A DNA stretch of 23,943 bases from Moraxella bovis (GTDB lineage: Bacteria; Pseudomonadota; Gammaproteobacteria; Pseudomonadales; Moraxellaceae): positions 1 to 23,943 of the forward strand of contig NZ_MUXV01000079.1 of the NCBI RefSeq assembly GCF_002014975.1, in the 5' to 3' direction. The position numbers were made by a program, and so were the translations under genes. Below the pieces are notes generated by a model that did no database searches, was not told the origin of the DNA, and saw only the letters and a list, made by a program, of their open reading frames with translations. Within the stretch, counting starts at the first letter, position 1. Each line of letters starts with the position of its first letter. Of this stretch, positions 7,881-16,800 are shown in pieces.

Positions 7881-9515
7881 TTAAGTTAATTGCCAATCCA
7901 AGCCTTCGTTCTCGTATTTATAATCTGAATGGTCATCAAAATAACCCATCATCTTAGCCTGTGCGTGCTGACGAAGTGCGTCTGCTCCTTCACTGCACCC
8001 ATTTGATTTGTCTGGTAGGTCTATGTAGCGATTGTCTTTTTGGCTAAATTTCTTTTTATAGCCGTCAATGCGTTGTATGCCGAGTTTACAACGGCTCTCA
8101 TCAAACCAGTAATTTTTCATACAAGCACGAGTTTGCTGAATGCCGTCTATCAAGTACTGTATGCGTGGTACGGTCACAAACTTTTCGCCAATCATCAAGT
8201 CTTGCAACTGCTGGCGGGTGGACTTGTTGTAGTCTTTGGATAGGCGTTCGTGGTCGGCATCGTGGGGCAAATAATGCGTGCCAAAGACATAGCCTTTTGA
8301 CTTTAATTGTGCCACATAATGTTGCAGGGCTTCGCCGTGGGCTTCATAATAATCAATAAACCTATCTTGTCCATTAACTTCTTGATGAAACCATATCGCA
8401 CAGCCATCAGAATTACCAATGTCCCAAAAGGTATTGACAGGCACATCAAGGATAGCAACATCGGTAATACCGCCACGCTGACGAAGTGCCAGCATTTCTT
8501 TGGCATAATAGTTGCCGTCTGTTGAGACTTGAAAGGCTTCGGCAGGAAAAGATGGATATTCCTGCCACATTCTGTCGGGATTGCCCTCAAAGTCTGCGTC
8601 CCTTGTTGCCACATACCATGCTCGTTGTTCAGGGTGAATGCATATGTCCATTTGCATATCACGCTTAACAATCATCTCCACTTCATCAAAATAGGCGTGG
8701 TCGGCAGGCGAGATATTCACGCCTGCGACTGGTAGACGATATTTTGGTTCTTGCCACCAAGCGTAGAAATGGAAGCGATAATCTTTGGGTGTTAGAATTT
8801 TCTTTTGAGCAAAATTGGCTTGAGCTTTTTGGGTTAGATTGTAGAAGTCTCCTTGTTGCCCTTCGGCGGTGCTTTCAATGACAAGCACGCCATTGGTCGG
8901 CACAGTTGGGATAGAGCCTGTCATCACTTCCTTTGCCTTGTCGGGGTATTTGGCACAGATTTTACCAAACTCCGAAATGTGTAGGCGATGATAGGTACCT
9001 GAACGCATAGACACGCCAACTTCAAAACTACTGTTGTTGTGTGCAAATAGAAGAGTTGAAGCACTATCTTTTTTCAAAGGCATTCGCTTACGCAAAACCT
9101 CTGGCAAATTGTCATAGGCAAATTTGACCTTATTTCTAAAAATCTTTTCGCTAGCATCCAAATCTTGGGCGATAATGCCACAAAATTGATTGGCATTAAA
9201 CAAAGCGTGGTCAAGATACAAAATGGCGATGAGTGTGGTAAAGCCAAGCTGACGGGCTTTTAAGATGATGTTTCTGTGCCACATTCTTTTAAGAAACTTG
9301 ATTTGTGCTTCATTAGGAATAAAGGGCATGACAAATTCATCTTCGTCTTCACTATCGCCTTTGACGATGATTTTATACAAACAACCGCTAAACAGTCGCC
9401 AATATGGGTCAGCCAGACACCGTTCCAGCTCCTCAGGCGAGTCAGGTATGGCATATCGTCTGTTGTCTGAGTGATAAATCAAATTGCCCATTTTTACGCT
9501 TGCCTTATTGCTCAT
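7881..9515 (-). CDS. terL: large terminase subunit (packaging ATPase and nuclease)
   Basis: About 544 residues from the ATG at 9515. It pumps DNA into the prohead and cuts it. ATPase domain: a deviant Walker A LKARQLGFTT at about 85-94, a Walker B-like RLHISEFGK near 177-185 and a coupling motif VIESTAEG near 212-219. The RNase-H-like nuclease domain shows acidic residues in FWDIGNSD (Asp365), LPHDADHE (Asp419/421) and SEGADALR (Asp512). This pattern is typical of terminase_6 proteins. The open frame extends to 9635, but that would overlap the small subunit gene by over 100 bases. The ATG at 9515 overlaps the small-subunit stop; an ATG at 9491 with AAGG upstream is an alternative. Unusually, no portal gene follows. 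Confidence 0.9.
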   Translation of the reverse strand: MSNKASVKMGNLIYHSDNRRYAIPDSPEELERCLADPYWRLFSGCLYKIIVKGDSEDEDEFVMPFIPNEAQIKFLKRMWHRNIILKARQLGFTTLIAILYLDHALFNANQFCGIIAQDLDASEKIFRNKVKFAYDNLPEVLRKRMPLKKDSASTLLFAHNNSSFEVGVSMRSGTYHRLHISEFGKICAKYPDKAKEVMTGSIPTVPTNGVLVIESTAEGQQGDFYNLTQKAQANFAQKKILTPKDYRFHFYAWWQEPKYRLPVAGVNISPADHAYFDEVEMIVKRDMQMDICIHPEQRAWYVATRDADFEGNPDRMWQEYPSFPAEAFQVSTDGNYYAKEMLALRQRGGITDVAILDVPVNTFWDIGNSDGCAIWFHQEVNGQDRFIDYYEAHGEALQHYVAQLKSKGYVFGTHYLPHDADHERLSKDYNKSTRQQLQDLMIGEKFVTVPRIQYLIDGIQQTRACMKNYWFDESRCKLGIQRIDGYKKKFSQKDNRYIDLPDKSNGCSEGADALRQHAQAKMMGYFDDHSDYKYENEGLDWQLT

Positions 9516-10155
9516 ATTCTGGGTCATCAGCGACCACACCAAAAGTGGATTTGTTAGTTTTAGCGATGGTGGTGATAAGTTCGGTGAGTGGGTCGGCGGT
9601 TTTTTCCACTTCTTTACCGATATTAAAGGCTTCACGCTCTAATGTGATGAGCGTTTTCATTGTGTCTGCCAATTTTTGCATAGACTGTACACGACTTGGG
9701 GTGCTGATGACTCTTTGATACAAATCATTAAGTTTATCTATGCCTTTTTCGTCCTCATCTCGCAAAAACTCGCCCAATCGCTCATACAGTTCACGCTCTA
9801 TCGTTTGACTGCCCAGCTCATCAAGCAGGGCATTCATCAGATTTTTGGCTTTGTTGATGTCTTTACGATGAGACAAACGCACTTCTAAGATTGCTTGGGC
9901 GTTGGCGTCTATCACTTGCTTTTCGGTTGCCAACCTTTCTTTGTTCACTTCGGTGTTCACTAGCGACTTGTTCACCAGCTCTTCGGCTTTTTTCTCAATC
10001 TTTGCAGATAAGTCTCTTGACCAGTCATCTCGCTTTGCTCTCTTAGCAATAGCACTATGAGCAACATCATGCTCACTTGCAATCTGCCTTAATGTCTTAA
10101 TGCCAGCCCGATAATCCAGCTCAATCTTTTCCCAGTCTATTTGTCTTTTTGTCAT
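9505..10155 (-). CDS. terS: small terminase subunit
   Basis: A 216-residue DNA-recognition subunit of the packaging machine. Residues about 8-45 hold a helix-turn-helix (YRAGIKTLRQIASEHDVAHSAIAKRAKRDDW), a Nu1-like pattern also seen in other phage small terminases. The centre (about 55-180) is a long, charged, helical oligomerisation region, and the acidic end lies next to the large-subunit start. The ribosome site is weak (GAGTAAGCC before ATG). It is the first gene of the second late operon, about 24 bases after a TATAAT element. The pac or cos site it recognises is not evident from the sequence. Confidence 0.8.
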   Translation of the reverse strand: MTKRQIDWEKIELDYRAGIKTLRQIASEHDVAHSAIAKRAKRDDWSRDLSAKIEKKAEELVNKSLVNTEVNKERLATEKQVIDANAQAILEVRLSHRKDINKAKNLMNALLDELGSQTIERELYERLGEFLRDEDEKGIDKLNDLYQRVISTPSRVQSMQKLADTMKTLITLEREAFNIGKEVEKTADPLTELITTIAKTNKSTFGVVADDPEYEQ

Positions 10156-10178
10156 GGCTTACTCACTTGTTTTTGAGT

Positions 10179-10221
10179 ATTATAGCCAGTCGTGGTAAGG
10201 GGTGCGAACCTTGTGGGGGGG
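10179..10221 (-). promoter_or_regulatory. late phage promoter, box plus -10 (copy 2)
   Basis: On the minus strand CCCCCCCACAAGGTT (10207-10221) lies exactly 22 bases before a perfect TATAAT (10179-10184), just ahead of the small terminase gene. The -35 position holds no consensus hexamer, which points to an activator-dependent promoter. The box directly adjoins the terminator that ends the preceding giant-gene transcript. Confidence 0.7.
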
Positions 10222-10224
10222 CAT

Positions 10225-10255
10225 AAAAAAACACCCCACAATTTCTTGTAGGGTG
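10225..10255 (-). terminator. intrinsic terminator of the giant-gene operon
   Basis: On the minus strand a 10-bp stem (CACCCTACAA with TTGTGGGGTG, one G-U pair) around a GAAA loop is followed by seven T. It stops rightward-originating minus-strand transcripts before the terminase promoter. On the plus strand there is no T run. A near-identical copy lies at 20720-20758. Confidence 0.8.
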
Positions 10256-10359
10256 CTTGGGTAATTATGGCTTAAACAAGTCTTTGGTGCAAAACATGAA
10301 TGCAACGCTCGGAGATGTCAAGACGTAGTTGTAGCTCTGCAACGTATTCTATCAAATGC

Positions 10360-10388
10360 TTGACTGCTTTGGTAGGTACACTTATAAT
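10360..10388 (+). promoter_or_regulatory. near-consensus sigma70 promoter of the plus-strand insert
   Basis: TTGACT at 10360-10365, a 17-base spacer and a perfect TATAAT at 10383-10388. The predicted transcript starts near 10395, at the foot of the first hairpin, and covers the small hydrophobic peptide and the ribbon-helix-helix gene. This is the strongest-looking plus-strand promoter in the window and would be active in the lysogen. Confidence 0.75.
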
Positions 10389-10396
10389 ATACTCAT

Positions 10397-10596
10397 CTAG
10401 CAAGGGTTGCTAGTTAGGTGCTAGTGACTAGCACTAGCGACAACACAAGGAAAAGAACGATGAGAACATCAACCAAAATCATCGTCCTTATTGTCTTACT
10501 ACTCATAAGCAGAAATGCTTGGTAAGCAATAAGCCAGTAAGTTAGCTACCAACTAACAAACTGGGTGCTAAGTAGGATAGCCGTCCTGCTTAGCAC
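10397..10596 (+). ncRNA. highly structured transcript region (four strong hairpins)
   Basis: Downstream of the promoter come two perfect 7-bp hairpins with 3-base loops (10397-10413 and 10418-10434), sharing the stem core GCTAG. After the peptide ORF follow a symmetrical stem with paired AA internal bulges (10534-10564; arms CCAGT..GTTAG and CTAAC..ACTGG) and a 13-bp stem with one G-U (10565-10596; arms GTGCTAAGTAGGA and TCCTGCTTAGCAC). The last is followed by a weak T-rich stretch and could be a terminator or processing signal. Such dense structure around a tiny ORF is typical of type I toxin mRNAs. Whether it is a separate RNA or the leader of the downstream gene is not decided. Confidence 0.55.
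10460..10525 (+). CDS. 21-residue hydrophobic peptide, Ibs-like type I toxin candidate
   Basis: A 21-codon ORF with a polar start (MRTST), a hydrophobic core KIIVLIVLLLIS and a short end RNAW. E. coli Ibs toxins are 18-19 residues with the same plan; IbsC contains LIVLLLIS, identical to eight residues here, followed by an aromatic end. The ribosome site AAGGA lies eight bases before the ATG, and the ORF sits in a strongly folded transcript behind a near-consensus promoter. These are the hallmarks of a type I toxin that inserts in the inner membrane. No dedicated antisense promoter is obvious, but the 3' end of the giant-gene transcript runs antisense across it. A leader peptide is the alternative. 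Confidence 0.5.
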   Translation: MRTSTKIIVLIVLLLISRNAW

Positions 10597-10626
10597 ATTC
10601 CTTGATTTTTATTATAAGGTCTATCT

Positions 10627-10809
10627 ATGCCAAAGTCAAGAGTAGAAATTCAAGCCAAATCAGATGCCAAACGGGGTGTTGTCAGTAAGACTTACAAACT
10701 CCATCAAGACGATGTAGAGCTCATCAAATCCCTAGCCGAACACCTAGGCATTCCCCAAAATCAGCTGATTATGGACGCTATCAGGGCATACGAAAAAGAG
10801 CTTAACTAG
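10627..10809 (+). CDS. ribbon-helix-helix DNA-binding protein (Arc/CopG type)
   Basis: A 60-residue protein. A short basic N-terminus precedes a likely strand GVVSKTYKL (about 17-25), a first helix DVELIKSLAEHLG (about 28-40) and a second helix PQNQLIMDAIRAYEKEL (about 43-59), the order of a ribbon-helix-helix fold, which binds operators as a dimer. It lies about 100 bases after the hydrophobic peptide on the same strand and converges with the giant gene, whose stop is eight bases away. It may be a repressor, an antitoxin-like regulator of its own unit, or an Arc-like phage regulator. Its orientation against the surrounding late genes marks the unit as a moron. Confidence 0.68.
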   Translation: MPKSRVEIQAKSDAKRGVVSKTYKLHQDDVELIKSLAEHLGIPQNQLIMDAIRAYEKELN

Positions 10810-10817
10810 CTTATTTC

Positions 10818-13800
10818 TTATCCACCCACCCCAAACGCCCCATACTCTCGCAAATGCTCACGGTTTTTGGACAGATAAATACCGTCTTTGGCATTATCAA
10901 TCCGTCTTTGGCGTTGGCGGATAAACTGCATTAGGGCAGGTTTGGTAATTTTTACGCTTGGGTGTTTGACATTAAAGCGTTTAATCTCTTCCCAAATCCT
11001 ATCCATTTGCTCATCATCGCCGTCTCGTTTGGCTAGGGCATATTGTCTGACAAGGTCAGAGCGAATGGCAGTAAGCTGTTTATCCGCTTGATATATCGCT
11101 GATTTAACTTCTTGGGCTTGGGCAAATTTACCGCTTCTAAACCCAATCGCTTGCTGGGCGATGTCTGATATGCCGACATTTTCACGCTCCACTATCTCCT
11201 TACCGTCTTTTGTGGTATGACCTTCTGTGGCATAGCGGTAGGCTTTTAGATAGTCTTTGAAAAACTTAGGCGAAGCGGTCTCAATACCCCTTAATTCATG
11301 CCCTTCAAAAAACTCGCCCCAACCTTTAACCACGCCACCGCCAATACCGACAACAGGACCTAGCATTGCCGTCATGAAGTTTTCCCATTTGCTCTGCCCT
11401 TCTAGTCCGTCTTGGATATGTGGAACGATAAGGTTGTTTAGCCCCACACGGCTAGACAAATCCACCCCTACCGCTCTTGGCACACCTTTGGCAACGACTT
11501 CTGCCACATCGTTACCCACCACGTCCGCTAGGGCGTTTCTAAATGCCACTTCTGCCTTTTCACTACCAAAGAGTGTTGCCATGCCATTTGATATTCTATC
11601 TCCCCAATCATCGTCATCACCACCACCCATACCAAGCATTGTTGCAGCCGCCAAAAATGGCGTAACAATCGCACTAGGCAACCCTAACGCCCCTGCAAAT
11701 AACGCATGACCTGCAAAAATGGCACTAATAGCTTTTGCCGCCTCCAACTCTTCTTGGGTGTAGGCTCGCTTATTTTTAGAAAAACGGTTGTGCAAGAATT
11801 TACCCAACGCAGGCATTGCCAGAGCCGTTTGGCGGATTAGTGTAAATATCATGTTTTGGCTATATTGCTTAAACAGTAGCACCACTTTTGCCACAGGGGT
11901 ATTCATGTATCTTGCACGGTTAGATTGCGAATAGTCAAAATGTGCTTTTCTGGTCATGTCATCTGCCATGATAATTGCCGTTTCATGGTCAATACCTGCC
12001 CCACGAGCCAAGCGATAACTTGCCAAAAAGGTTGCTTGACGGTTATATACTTCGGCTTCATGGAACATCACGCTCGCCACTTTCATCGCAGGTTTCATCA
12101 TTTGTGATACCTTGCCGTCCTCACCACTGGCAATCCCTGCCAAATCATGGGCTTGTGTTTTGTCCACCGCACCACGATTAAAGGCTTTATCTACCGCATC
12201 GTACTCCTCAGCACTTAGCACTTTTTTGGCGTGTTTCATATGGTCAGCGTGCGTTAGGCTCTGCCACGATATTGTACCGTCTTCTTCTCGCCATGACGCA
12301 ATCCGCCACCAGTCTTTGGACGCTTGTGTCAGCTCTTTTTGTGCCTTAGAAAAGCCCCATTTTGCCCCCATCATCGGATAGGCAAGCAGTAGTGTTTGTG
12401 ATAAGTTTACCAACGCACTGGCAGGAGATAGCCCCATATACCACATAAAGCCCACACTCGTTGCCATCGTGGATAATGGATTGGTTGGCGGGTTCAGTAG
12501 TATTTTGTGGCGTTCCTCCATTTCGTCCACGACCCGTTGCATGGTAACGTGGTCATAATCAGGGTTATCCACGTTCTCATCAATATGCTTCTGCATACGG
12601 TCAAGCTCTGTCCGCAGTCTGTCAGTATGTCTTAGTTTGGCGATATGATAACCGCCACGGCTCATATGATGAGCATAGGCACGGCGGGCATTGGTGCTAA
12701 ACCCTGCTGTGCCTTTTAACTCCACGTTATTATTGGCAAATTGACGGTCAAGTAAGCTGTTTAGGTAGGCTTGGTGTAGCTCATCTCCCAAATCCAGCTC
12801 ATCGGTCAAAAACTCACTTGCCAATCCCTGTACACCGCCCAGCTCACGAATATCCATATCACGCCCCTGTGAGAAATCATCAGCGATTACGGTGTTGCCA
12901 TACCCCAAAAACTCATTGCTTTGTTGTAGGCGGTTATTGATTTCATCGAGTTTTTTTCTATCCACCTTAGCAATCACTTTGGGATAGCGTGGGCTATAAA
13001 TATCACTGCCGAACACTTTGGCTTTATTCGCCCCTTTTGGGTCAATCATATGACTGTCCCCAATCAAAGTAACTTCGCCAAACCCATCTAATGGATTGGA
13101 CTGCTTGGTAATGGCAATCGAAGCAAAAGGCAATCCGCCCATTTTATCAGCATGGATAATGCCATCTGCACTGATATTATGAGTTACAATAAGTTCTTTT
13201 TTGGATTTTTCCTTGTAAGTTAGGGCATTTTGTAGTATATTATGAATGTCTGATGAAGTCAGCGAGCCGATGTGCTTGCGAGAATTTTGTTCTTGGGTCT
13301 CGGACACTCGGGGCTTCATCAGATTTTCTTTTGTCATCACACTGTGTAGATACATACTTTGCGTATTCACATCTCTATGCACAATGACGGTTAAGATGTT
13401 TTCTTTGCCGTTCATTAAAACTGGGGCTGATATATAGAAGCTATCTTGTGATTTTTGGATAGTATCAACCGCAACAATAACCCCCTTTTCTAGCACATCT
13501 TTTACCCCTGCAAATGCAATATTTTTATAAGGGCTAAATTTGCCGTGAGCCAAGCTGTCCTTGACGGAGCGATGATTGAGTATAATCTCCCCCAATGTTG
13601 GGTTAATGGCTTTTCCACCTTGCTTTTCAAATAGGTTGGTTGCCCATTTTTCAATCGCCTTAAAACCTTTGACTTTTGGCATATCAAGGGTGCTTTCATC
13701 AATGACAGATACCGCCTTGCCCTGCAACACCTTAGCCTGCTCATCAACAGGAGCGACCACATCGCCCATACGGCTAAACTTAATCTTGCCTTGATGATAT

Positions 13801-16800
13801 TCATCATTGTTTTTGCCAATCACATCATCTTTTTGCAGGGCGTTGCCTTTTTTAAATTGCACATCAGCATAGCTTGTGATTGAGCCAATCAAGCTGTTTT
13901 TATGACCTGTGGATAAATTTCTTTGATTGGCAAGCTCAATGAACTGTGGCAAGGCAGGGTCATCATCAAATAGCCGTGCCATCTGCCCTGCCATTCTTTG
14001 TTGCCAATCAGTCGGTTTGGCATTTTGGCGATAGACAGGGCGATTTGCCCCAAAGTACTCCTTGTTTGAGACATAATCGGTGTGATTGTCTATTCTTTGG
14101 GCGATATTTAGCTCATTAAAATCAATACGATAACTGACATTGCCATCTTTCACAAAAAAGCCATCTCGGACGTTGTCATTACTTCGCCCTTGTGGCAAGG
14201 TCTTATTAACCATCACATTGAGCGTTTTACCGCTTTTTTTGGCGGTAAGCTGGGTTGCCACTTCTTTGGTGTTATCAAAGAGTGTACTGTCCGCCACTTT
14301 GACATCATAGCCAAGCTCGCTAAGCTCATCTGCCAATTTATTAGCGTTTCTTTTGACCATCTCATAAGTGGTAACCCTGCCCACCAGTTCACGGCGTGCC
14401 TTTTTGTCCTGCTCGCTGTCTGTTGTGCCTACGCCATATATTGCGTCCATAAACTCGGCTTTTTTAGGGTCGCTGTCAGGCAGTTTTTCTAGTGCATTTA
14501 AGGCGGATTGTTGAGACGGGGTAAGGTCTTGCTTGACCGCCTTATCCGAGTTTGTTATACTGTCATCGGAAGCTACTTCGGTAGTGGACGGCGTGTCAGG
14601 AGTATAAACTTGCGGTGGTCTGGGCGAAATAACACCAGTCGCACGCCAACCCACCCAGACTGTTTGAGAAAGCAGTCTGGGTTTATTTTCTCTTGATGTT
14701 TCAATCACACGCTCCACATACTCAATCGTGCCATCTGCCATCTGCTTTTTGTACACCAAAGAACTTTGATTTTCTTTGCGTTTTTGTACAGTTAATTCAT
14801 CAAAGTTCTTTAATACATCAGGAATTTTCTTTAAGTCATCAACCGTCAAACTTCTTTGTTGGCTACGTTTGCCATCGGTGCGACTGTCATCTTGACCGTG
14901 TGAATTTATGGCGTGTCTTAAATTTTCTGCTTTTAGAGTATGATACATACCTGCGATATCAACACCGCTTTGTTTGGCAATGTCAATCTCTTTTTGACCA
15001 GCAGGAAATAAAGTCAGTTCATTTTTAATATTGCCATTGAGTGCTTTATCAATAAATTCATTGATTTCATCTTGACTTGGTTCTACAAATGGCTTATTTT
15101 CTTTTGGCACAAAAGAGTATTTGCCATTATCTAATTTAACAACATCAAAATCATCCACCAACCCATTCTCGCCAAGCAAACGTTTGGCATTACGATTACC
15201 GATGACTTGCTTTGGATTGCCCTTTTTGTCTTGCAATACCTTGGGTAGGTCTTGTGTGGTGTTTACTGCGGTATCATTTTCTTTGTTGGTTTGACTATTT
15301 TTAACCTGCTCCTTAAAGTCCTTTAAATCTTTTTTGTAGTTTGATTGCAAGGTTTTACCACTTGGTAAGTTGTTCAGCTCGCCAAGCTGATTGTGTGTAT
15401 CATCATAAGTACTAGCCTCTTCATTGATACGACTAATGACTTGGCTGTGATTGGAAAGCATAAAAGGCGTTTTTAAACCATTTAGGCTAAACAAATCATA
15501 TTCGTTAGAATATGAAACACGCACAGTCTTACCCCCAACAACCCCCGTCCAAATGATTGACGGCTTTTCCACTATGCCAAATTCGTTTAATTCAAAATTG
15601 CTTGGGTGTGGGTTAATAGCCCCCACAGGAGCAGAAAAAGTGGTTTTTGGATTGTCTGCATCATCTGATTTTGTTATACTGCCGTTAAGGGCTAGACTTC
15701 CGCCCGTTTCGGACGTTTCAGCGGTGGACTGGCTATTGTCAGGTGCAACAAGCACGGAAGTAAGCCCTTTTTGAGCTTCATCAGGTGTATTTAACCAACG
15801 CTTGATGTTTTCAATGGCTTGTTTGCGTTCATCTTTTGAGATGTTGGTTACGGTATCAACACCCAAAAAGCTAGGGTCTTTGACGTTATCAAGTACCGCT
15901 TGAATGGCTTTTCGGTTATCACGGATATTCTCACCGTCCCAATTTTCTGGCAACATCTCTTTGATAGACTGCTTTTCTTGGGATAGGTTTTGTGGTTTAC
16001 TCTTGGCGTTAGGATTTACTTGCTCATCATCTCGTCCAATGCCTTGTTCATCGCTGACGCTTTTTTCGGGTCGCTCATTGACTTGACTAGCTTGGCTAGT
16101 GGGTCTGGCTTGTTCTGCTGTTGCTGTGGTTGCTGTGGTTGCTGTGGTTGGTTGGACGAATTGGTCATGTCCTAGCTCCTGTAAGGCTTGGTTTAGGCGT
16201 GATTGTTTGGTTTGGGTCTCTTTGCCAAACATATCATCTTGTTTTAGTTTCTCTTGTGATAGATTATCATAATATTTGTACAAAAGCTGACGAATTTTTA
16301 CCACGCTTTTGATGTTGGCATCCATAAAGGCGAGCAATCTTTGCCCTGTGGGGCTTAACTCATCACCAAACAGATTTGTCTGTGCCAGGTAGTCGGACGG
16401 TTTGACCCCTTCTCGTCTGAGTTTGGCAAGCATAGACAAGGCTTCGGTAATGTCGCTGGCAATGTCATCATTGGGGGTAATGCCGTCTTGTATGCCCTGT
16501 TTGGTTTTTGCCACTGTTGGAGAAGTTGCCACGATTGCCTTGACTACATTTCTAACTTCTTCATCTGTGCTTTCTAAGATTGCTTGCGTGGTTGGGTTAT
16601 CGCCATAGGCAGATAAGAGCAGGGCATTTTCAAAACGTTCAAGTCCTTGCTTGGATAGCACGCCATTAGAAGTTCGCATGGCGTTTTGTTGCTCAATGGG
16701 GAACTGACTGACAAACTCATTGATGATATGGCGATTGCTTGACGTGTTGATATCGCCCCGCTCATCGGCTTTTAGCTGGTTTAGATTAATATTTGCCACA

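Noticed and set aside
9516..9635. Upstream start of the large terminase at 9635
   Set aside because: It would overlap the small terminase gene by 131 bases in another frame, and the extra residues are low-complexity Pro/Ser/Lys, typical of a shadow frame.
16118..16152. Triplicate GTTGCTGTG tract and other short repeats in the giant gene (also 17475-17505)
   Set aside because: These encode Ala-Thr and INPQA linker repeats within one long open frame; ordinary low-complexity linker expansion.
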